Assembly (NCBI RefSeq): GCF_011326735.1
Contig: NZ_JAANCN010000001.1
Location: 248,001-312,000, forward strand
DNA length: 64,000 nucleotides
Source: Phycicoccus endophyticus
Lineage (GTDB): Bacteria > Actinomycetota > Actinomycetes > Actinomycetales > Dermatophilaceae
Reading direction: 5' to 3'
The notes under the pieces: generated by a model
Told to the model about the DNA's origin: nothing
Databases searched by the model: none
Seen by the model: the letters and a program-made list of their open reading frames with translations, nothing else
Made by a program: the position numbers and the translations under genes
In this document: one piece after another, positions 58,325 through 64,000 of the stretch
Numbering within the stretch: position 1 is the stretch's first letter
Layout: the number at the start of each line of letters is the position of its first letter

Positions 58325-59136
58325 CCACCGCCACCGCCGGTGTCGAGGACGTCCTCGCCCGCTGCCGGGCCGAGGGACGGGCGGCGCTCATCGGCTACCT
58401 GCCCGTCGGGTTCCCGAGCCTCGAGGGGTCCGTGGCCGCGATGCGGGTGCTCGTCGAGGCCGGCTGCGACATCGTCGAGGTCGGCATCCCCTACAGCGAC
58501 CCGCTCATGGACGGGCCGACGATCCAGGGCGCCGCCGCCGCCGCGCTCGCCGGCGGCACCCGGGTCGACGACGTGTTCACCGCGGTCGCGGCCGTCCGGG
58601 AGGCCGGTGGCACCGCTGTGGTGATGACCTACTGGAACCTCGTGCTCCACCGGGGGGTGGAGCGGTTCGCCGCCGACCTCGCCGCCGCAGGGGGTGCCGG
58701 GCTGATCACGCCCGACCTCATCCCCGACGAGGCGGCAGAGTGGACGTCGGCCAGCGACCGCCACGGGCTCGACCGTGTCTTCCTCGTCGCGCCGAGCAGC
58801 ACCCGAGAACGGCTCGAGGTCGTCACCTCCGCGTGTCGCGGCTTCGTCTACGCCGCCTCGACCATGGGCGTCACCGGTGCCCGCGAGAACGTTGACGCGG
58901 ACGCCCGCGGGCTGCTCGAGCGCGTGCGGGCCGTGACCGACCTGCCGGTGTGCGTCGGGCTCGGGGTCTCGACGCGCGCCCAGGCCGCCGAGATCGCCGC
59001 CTACGCCGACGGCGTCATCGTCGGCTCGGCCCTCGTGCGCGCCCTCGCGGGCGAGGGGGAACTCACACAGCGTCTTGACACGTTGCGCACACTGACCGCC
59101 GAGCTGGCCCAGGGCGTCCGGGAAGGGAACCGATGA
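58321..59136 (+). CDS. trpA: Tryptophan synthase alpha subunit
   Basis: Cleaves indole glycerol phosphate to indole, channelled to TrpB. The 271-residue TIM barrel has [33 protein letters not shown] with the catalytic Glu and Asp, and [17 protein letters not shown] 58321 overlaps trpB, and ATGA links its stop to the next gene. Confidence 0.96.
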   Translation: MTTATAGVEDVLARCRAEGRAALIGYLPVGFPSLEGSVAAMRVLVEAGCDIVEVGIPYSDPLMDGPTIQGAAAAALAGGTRVDDVFTAVAAVREAGGTAVVMTYWNLVLHRGVERFAADLAAAGGAGLITPDLIPDEAAEWTSASDRHGLDRVFLVAPSSTRERLEVVTSACRGFVYAASTMGVTGARENVDADARGLLERVRAVTDLPVCVGLGVSTRAQAAEIAAYADGVIVGSALVRALAGEGELTQRLDTLRTLTAELAQGVREGNR

Positions 59137-59648
59137 GCGTGACCGTCGACGAGGTCGACGCCGAGGCCGCCGTGCCCTGGTACCGCCGCGGGCGCACCCT
59201 CGACGTCGTCGGGCTGCTCGCCCGGCTGCTGCTCGGCGTCGTCCTCGTGTGGGCCGGGGCGGCCAAGGTGGGGCACCCGCTGACCTCGCAGCGAGCCGTC
59301 CAGGCCTACCAGATCTTCCCCTTCGAGCTCGCCGGGTGGATCGGGCTGGCGCTGCCGTTCCTCGAGATCGTCGTCGGCGTCCTGCTCCTGCTCGGGCTGT
59401 TCACCCGCCCTGCCGCCGTGGTCGGGGCGCTGCTCATGCTCGCGTTCATCGCCGGCATCGCCCAGGCCTGGGCCCGCGGGCTCTCGATCGACTGCGGCTG
59501 CTTCGGCGGTGGCGGTGAGATCGCTCCCTCGGCCACCCGCTACCCCGAGGAGATCGCGCGCGACACCGGCTTCGCGCTCGCGGGGGGCTGGCTCGCCTGG
59601 CGTCCCCGCTCCCTCGCCTCCCTCGACCGCATCCTCTTCGGACACTGA
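59133..59648 (+). CDS. MauE/DoxX-family membrane protein
   Basis: A 171-residue protein with about four membrane helices (roughly 24-42, 61-85, 92-113 and 145-160). AGAAKVGHP and FPFELAGWIGLALPFLEIVV are typical of DoxX/MauE members. The loop DCGCFGGGG (near 120) carries two cysteines, as in redox-linked MauE proteins. It is tied to trpA by ATGA and precedes a DsbA-like thioredoxin, suggesting a role in extracytoplasmic thiol chemistry. Confidence 0.85.
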   Translation: MSVTVDEVDAEAAVPWYRRGRTLDVVGLLARLLLGVVLVWAGAAKVGHPLTSQRAVQAYQIFPFELAGWIGLALPFLEIVVGVLLLLGLFTRPAAVVGALLMLAFIAGIAQAWARGLSIDCGCFGGGGEIAPSATRYPEEIARDTGFALAGGWLAWRPRSLASLDRILFGH

Positions 59649-59665
59649 AAGGCACGACGAGCACC

Positions 59666-60469
59666 ATGGCCAAGAACTCGACCAAGGGCAGGGCCCCGGC
59701 CGGCACCAAGGGCAGGACCGCGGCGAACGCCCGGCAGGCCAAGATCCAGGCCGCGCAGCGCTCCTCCTCCGGAGGTGCCAACAAGATCGTCGTCGCCACG
59801 GTGGTCGTGGTCGTCGCGATCGTCGCCGTCGTCGGCGGCGTCATCTGGATGGAGACCTCGAAGAAGGACGCGATCACCGGGGGCGGTAACGCACTCCCGG
59901 CCGGTGTGTCGGCGCTCGGCGACGGGTACCCCGCCTACCAGGACGTCACCCCGGTCGACGGCGCGCCCACGCTGGAGATCTACGAGGACTTCCAGTGCCC
60001 GGCGTGCAAGTCCTACGAGGACCAGCTGGGCTCCACCGTCGAGGACCTCGCCGAGCAGGGGAAGGTCCGGCTCGTCTACCACGTGAAGAACTTCCTCGAC
60101 GACAACCTCGGTAACACCTGGTCGACCCAGGCCGGCAACGCGGCGTTCTGCGCGGCCGACGCCGGCAAGTTCCAGGCCTTCCACGACCAGGCCTACGCCA
60201 ACCAGCCCACCGAGGGCGACGGCTTCACCGACGACCAGCTCGCCGGCTTCGCGGAGGCGGCCGGCATCACCGGCTCGGCCCTGGACACCTGGCAGGAGTG
60301 CTACGACGCCGGCAAGTACGTCGACTACGTCAACTCGGTCGAGGAGTCCTCGGCCAAGGACGGCGTCACCGGGACCCCCACCCTCCGGCTCAACGGGGAG
60401 ACCCTCGACCTCGGCCAGGTCGGCACGCCCGAGCAGCTCACCGCGGCGATCGAGGACGCCACGGCGTGA
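59666..60469 (+). CDS. Membrane-anchored DsbA-like thioredoxin
   Basis: A 267-residue protein: a basic cytoplasmic N-terminus (1-38), one membrane helix (about 40-62) and an extracytoplasmic thioredoxin/DsbA-fold domain with active site CPAC at 111-114 (FQCPACKSYED) and cis-proline region GVTGTPTLRLNG. It is of the type that introduces or repairs disulfides in exported proteins of actinobacteria. It follows the MauE/DoxX gene by 17 bases and precedes lgt. Confidence 0.9.
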   Translation: MAKNSTKGRAPAGTKGRTAANARQAKIQAAQRSSSGGANKIVVATVVVVVAIVAVVGGVIWMETSKKDAITGGGNALPAGVSALGDGYPAYQDVTPVDGAPTLEIYEDFQCPACKSYEDQLGSTVEDLAEQGKVRLVYHVKNFLDDNLGNTWSTQAGNAAFCAADAGKFQAFHDQAYANQPTEGDGFTDDQLAGFAEAAGITGSALDTWQECYDAGKYVDYVNSVEESSAKDGVTGTPTLRLNGETLDLGQVGTPEQLTAAIEDATA

Positions 60470-60500
60470 CCCACCTCGCCCGGTCCGCGGGGTCCCCCGC

Positions 60501-61400
60501 GTGACCACGGTCCTGCCCAGCCCCACGGTCGCCGCCTTCCATCTCGGCCCGCTGACCGTCCGGGCGTACGCCCTGTGCATCCTCGCGGGGATCGTCCTGG
60601 CGGTGTGGCTCACCGGGCGGCGTCTCGGCCGGCGCGGCGTCGACCCGGGTGTCGCCCTCGACGTGGCCGCCTACGCGGTGGTGCTGGGGATCCTCGGCGG
60701 GCGGCTCTACCACGTCGTCACCACCCCCGAGCCGTACTGGGGCGAGGGCGGGCACCCGCTGGACGCGCTGAAGATCTGGAACGGCGGGCTCGGCATCTGG
60801 GGCGCCATCTCGCTCGGCGCGCTCGGGGTGTGGGTGGGCTGCCGCCGTGCCGGCGTGCCGTTCCTCGTCTTCGCGGACGCGGCGGCGCCCGGCGTCGCCT
60901 TCGCCCAGGCGCTCGGGCGCTGGGGCAACTGGTTCAACAACGAGCTGCACGGGGGCCCGACCGACCTGCCGTGGGGGCTGCGGGTCTACGACTGGGACCA
61001 GAGTGCCGGGCGGGCGGTCACCGACGCGTCCGGCGACCCCGTCGTCGCGGGCGTGTTCCACCCCACCTTCCTCTACGAGTTCCTCTTCCTCCTCGTCCTG
61101 GGCTTCGGCCTGCTCGCCCTCGACCGGCGCCGCCGGCTCGCCCCCGGCCAGCTCTTCGGCGTCTACGTTGCGGGCTACCCCGTCGGCCGGGTCGTCGTCG
61201 AGCGGATGCGAACGGACGAGGCCGAGCTCATCTGGGGCCAGCGGCTCAACGTCTGGACGAGCATCGTCGTCTTCGTCCTCGGCCTGTGGGTCTTCTGGTA
61301 CACCGGGCGCCGCGCCCGCAGGAGCCCCCCACCGGACCCGGAGGGTCCCGGACCCGAGCCGCCGACGCGCCCGGCCGCCAGGTCCCATGATGTGGGATAG
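60501..61400 (+). CDS. lgt: Prolipoprotein diacylglyceryl transferase
   Basis: Adds diacylglycerol to the lipobox cysteine of lipoproteins at the membrane. The 299-residue, seven-helix protein has the Lgt signature region ALGRWGNWFNNELHGGPTD, GGRLYHVVTTPE and HPTFLYEFLFLL, then PVGRVVVERMRTDEAELIWG. Its C-terminal 40 residues are Pro- and Arg-rich and cytoplasmic. GTG 60501 lies 31 bases after the thioredoxin gene. Confidence 0.95.
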   Translation: MTTVLPSPTVAAFHLGPLTVRAYALCILAGIVLAVWLTGRRLGRRGVDPGVALDVAAYAVVLGILGGRLYHVVTTPEPYWGEGGHPLDALKIWNGGLGIWGAISLGALGVWVGCRRAGVPFLVFADAAAPGVAFAQALGRWGNWFNNELHGGPTDLPWGLRVYDWDQSAGRAVTDASGDPVVAGVFHPTFLYEFLFLLVLGFGLLALDRRRRLAPGQLFGVYVAGYPVGRVVVERMRTDEAELIWGQRLNVWTSIVVFVLGLWVFWYTGRRARRSPPPDPEGPGPEPPTRPAARSHDVG

Positions 61401-61435
61401 CCCGGCTCGGATGTCAAGACGGGGAGGGGCGACGA

Positions 61436-61441
61436 TACGAT
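61436..61441 (+). promoter_or_regulatory. Possible -10 box of gltB
   Basis: TACGAT, about 86 bases before GTG 61528, in the 127-base gap after lgt. No clear -35 was seen. Confidence 0.4.
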
Positions 61442-61527
61442 TCCCGGACGTGGCCACCGGTGTCCGCGCCTGACCTTGCCGTGCCCGGCCGTTTCGCGGC
61501 CCTCGACCCCGAGGACGGTGATCCGAC

Positions 61528-64000
61528 GTGACCGTCGCCCGCTTCTCCGCCCAGCCCGACGACGTGGGGCTGTACCGCCGTGCCCACGAGCACGACGCGT
61601 GCGGCGTGGCGATGGTCGCGACGATGCGGGGGAGCGCGGGGCACGACATCGTCGTCCACGCCCTGGACGCCCTGCGCAACCTCGACCATCGCGGCGCGAC
61701 CGGGGCTGACCCGCACGTCGGCGACGGCGCCGGCATCCTCACCCAGGTGCCGGACGCCTTCTTCCGCGCCGTCCTGGAGACCGAGCTCCCGGTGGCGGGC
61801 CGCTACGCCGTCGGCATGGCCTACCTGCCGACCGACGCCGCGGCGCGCCGGGACGCCGAGCGACGGATCGAGGAGATCGCCCGGGTGGAGGACCTGGAGG
61901 TCCTCGCCTGGCGGGACGTCCCCGTGGCGCCCGACCTCGTCGGGGAGGCCGCGCGCGCGACGATGCCGTGCTTCCGGCAGCTGTTCGTCTCCTCGCGCGA
62001 CGGGCTGAGCGGGATCGCGCTCGACCGCGTGGCCTTCGCCCTGCGCAAGCGTGCCGAGCGGGAGGCCGAGGTGTACTTCCCCTCCCTGTCGGCACGCACC
62101 GTCGTCTACAAGGGCATGCTGACGACCGGCCAGCTCGAGCCGTTCTTCCCCGACCTGTCCGACGAGCGGTTCGCCACCGAGCTGGCGCTGGTCCACTCCC
62201 GGTTCTCGACCAACACCTTCCCCAGCTGGCCGCTCGCCCACCCCTACCGGCTCATCGCGCACAACGGCGAGATCAACACCGTCAAGGGCAACCGCAACTG
62301 GATGCACGCGCGCGAGAGCCTCCTGCACTCGGACCTCGTCCCCGGTGACCTCTCCCGGCTGTCGCCGATCTGCACGCCCGAGGCATCCGACTCGGCCTCC
62401 TTCGACGAGGTGCTCGAGCTGCTCCACCTCGGCGGTCGCTCGCTGCCGCACGCCGTGTTGATGATGATCCCCGAGGCGTGGGAGAACCACGCCTCGATGG
62501 ACCCCGCCCGGCGGGCGTTCTACGAGTTCCACTCGATGTTCATGGAGCCCTGGGACGGCCCCGCCGCCGTGTGCTTCACCGACGGGACCCTCGTCGGTGC
62601 GGTGCTCGACCGCAACGGTCTGCGCCCGGGCCGGTACTGGGTCACCGACGACGGTCTCGTCGTGCTCGCCTCCGAGGCCGGGGTGCTCGACCTCGAACCC
62701 GAGAACGTCGTGCGCCGCGGACGGCTGCAGCCGGGGCGGATGTTCCTCGTCGACACCGCCGCGGGTCGGATCGTCAGCGACGAGGAGGTCAAGTCCGGGC
62801 TCGCCGGCGAGCACCCGTACGAGGAATGGCTGCACGCGGGGCTCATCGAGCTCGGCGACCTGCCCGAGCGCGAGCACATCATCCACACGGCCGCCTCCGT
62901 CGCCCGCCGCCAGCGCACCTTCGGCTACACCCAGGAGGAGCTGCGGGTCCTGCTCGCCCCGATGGCCCGGACCGGCGCCGAGGCGCTGGGCTCGATGGGC
63001 ACCGACACCCCCATCGCCGTCCTCTCCGACCGCCCGCGGCTGCTCTTCGACTACTTCACCCAGCTCTTCGCCCAGGTGACCAACCCTCCGCTGGACGCCA
63101 TCCGGGAGGAGCTGGTCACCTCGCTCGCCAGCGCCATCGGCCCGGAGGGCAACGTCCTGGAGGCCAACCCGGCACACGCGCGCCAGGTCGTCCTGCCCTT
63201 CCCGGTGATCGACAACGACGAGCTGGCCAAGATCGTCCACATCAACGCCGACGGCGACCTGCCGGGCTTCGAGACGGTCGTCGTGCGGGGCACCTACCAG
63301 GTCAGCGGCGGCGAGCGCGCGCTGCGTGCCCGGCTGCAGGAGATCTTCACCGAGGTGTCCGAGGCGATCGCCGCGGGCGCCCGCTTCATCGTCCTCTCCG
63401 ACCGCGACTCCGACCGCGACCTCGCGCCGATCCCGTCCCTGCTGCTCACCTCCGCGGTCCACCACCACCTGATCCGGGAGAAGACCCGGACCCAGGTCGG
63501 GCTCATCGTCGAGGCCGGCGATGTGCGCGAGGTCCACCACGTGGCCCTGCTCATCGGCTACGGCGCCGCCGCGATCAACCCCTACCTCGCGATGGAGTCG
63601 GTCGAGGACATGGTCCGCCGGGGCGACATCACCGACGTCGGGGAGGACAAGGCCGTCGCCAACCTCATCAAGGCGCTTGGCAAGGGCGTCCTGAAGGTGA
63701 TGTCGAAGATGGGCATCTCCACGGTCGCCTCCTACCGGGGCGCGCAGGTGTTCGAGGCGATCGGGCTCTCCCAGGAGCTCGTCGACGAGTTCTTCACCGG
63801 AACGGTCAGCCAGCTCGGCGGCGTGGGCCTCGGGATCGTCGCGTCCGAGACGGCGGCCCGCCACGAGATGGCCTACCCGCCCGACGGCGTGCGGCTGCCC
63901 CATCGCAAGCTGCTCGTCGGCGGCGAGTACCAGTGGCGGCGCGAGGGCGAGCCGCACCTGTTCGACCCCGAGACCGTCTTCCGCCTGCAGCACGCCACCC
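61528..64000 (+). CDS. gltB: Glutamate synthase large subunit, 5' part
   Basis: Transfers the amide of glutamine to 2-oxoglutarate with GltD. The first 824 codons are in the window; the full protein is usually about 1500 residues. [12 protein letters not shown] places Cys25 as the Ntn nucleophile after removal of a 24-residue propeptide. [19 protein letters not shown] and [16 protein letters not shown] are class II amidotransferase motifs. A stop at 61519 bounds the frame upstream, so GTG 61528 is the first available start, with GAGGA at 61511-61515. The FMN and iron-sulfur parts lie beyond the window. Confidence 0.96.
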   Translation, partial: MTVARFSAQPDDVGLYRRAHEHDACGVAMVATMRGSAGHDIVVHALDALRNLDHRGATGADPHVGDGAGILTQVPDAFFRAVLETELPVAGRYAVGMAYLPTDAAARRDAERRIEEIARVEDLEVLAWRDVPVAPDLVGEAARATMPCFRQLFVSSRDGLSGIALDRVAFALRKRAEREAEVYFPSLSARTVVYKGMLTTGQLEPFFPDLSDERFATELALVHSRFSTNTFPSWPLAHPYRLIAHNGEINTVKGNRNWMHARESLLHSDLVPGDLSRLSPICTPEASDSASFDEVLELLHLGGRSLPHAVLMMIPEAWENHASMDPARRAFYEFHSMFMEPWDGPAAVCFTDGTLVGAVLDRNGLRPGRYWVTDDGLVVLASEAGVLDLEPENVVRRGRLQPGRMFLVDTAAGRIVSDEEVKSGLAGEHPYEEWLHAGLIELGDLPEREHIIHTAASVARRQRTFGYTQEELRVLLAPMARTGAEALGSMGTDTPIAVLSDRPRLLFDYFTQLFAQVTNPPLDAIREELVTSLASAIGPEGNVLEANPAHARQVVLPFPVIDNDELAKIVHINADGDLPGFETVVVRGTYQVSGGERALRARLQEIFTEVSEAIAAGARFIVLSDRDSDRDLAPIPSLLLTSAVHHHLIREKTRTQVGLIVEAGDVREVHHVALLIGYGAAAINPYLAMESVEDMVRRGDITDVGEDKAVANLIKALGKGVLKVMSKMGISTVASYRGAQVFEAIGLSQELVDEFFTGTVSQLGGVGLGIVASETAARHEMAYPPDGVRLPHRKLLVGGEYQWRREGEPHLFDPETVFRLQHAT

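Noticed and set aside
61414-63993. Long minus-strand frame opposite gltB
   Set aside because: Composition-driven antisense frame; gltB on the plus strand has full family motifs.

Overview
The window is very high-GC DNA with GTG/ATG starts, dense same-strand operons whose stop and start codons overlap (GTGA, ATGA, TGATG), and actinobacterial marker genes: mihF-type integration host factor, a PriA without helicase motifs, a PGKGP-loop EF-P, and HGxxPAAW and Trp-region membrane proteins. It is a chromosomal segment of an actinomycete. Gene order and content suit Micrococcales, perhaps an Intrasporangiaceae relative, but that placement is inference. Almost all of it is housekeeping sequence. I see no prophage, CRISPR array, rRNA or tRNA gene.

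Layout. 1-7.4 kb: the end of a VOC protein, aspS, a HAD hydrolase, then a scar (2.99-3.97 kb) holding the tail of an ABC ATPase, an orphan membrane protein and what looks like the left end of an IS256-type element. An acetyltransferase, a GH114 lipoprotein and rarA follow. 7.2-18.2 kb: small membrane proteins, alaS, ruvX, mltG, then a tightly overlapped shikimate block (aroE, prepilin peptidase, aroC, aroK, aroB) leading to efp and nusB. 18.2-20.5 kb: small accessory genes (acetyltransferase, dodecin, a 58-residue unknown protein, NTF2-like protein, phosphoesterase).

20.6-33.3 kb is the pyrimidine operon: pyrR with an RNA hairpin over its ribosome binding site, pyrB, pyrC, carA, carB, pyrK, pyrD, pyrF, followed by mihF, gmk, rpoZ and coaBC. 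It encodes the complete route from bicarbonate and glutamine to UMP except pyrE, and then nucleotide and cofactor genes. pyrC carries an unusual in-frame repeat at its 5' end. Two convergent coiled-coil genes (33.3-36.0 kb) separate coaBC from metK, priA and fmt.

40.4-52.6 kb: a serine hydrolase, a pentapeptide/DinB fusion, an rsmB-type methyltransferase, small enzymes, rpe, a pentapeptide protein, an FMN riboswitch with the ribM riboflavin transporter, hisE-hisG, and transporters. 52.6-64 kb: hisF-hisI-trpE-trpC-trpB-trpA with two small membrane proteins among them, then a MauE/DoxX protein, a DsbA-like thioredoxin, lgt, and the 5' part of gltB.

A recurring feature is a TANNNT (or CANNNT) box 6-8 bases before the start codon of about fifteen genes, indicating widespread leaderless transcription. 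No obviously new multi-gene system stands out. The best candidates for follow-up are the palindromic repeat inside pyrC, the coiled-coil pair at 33.3-36.0 kb, and the small unannotated proteins.
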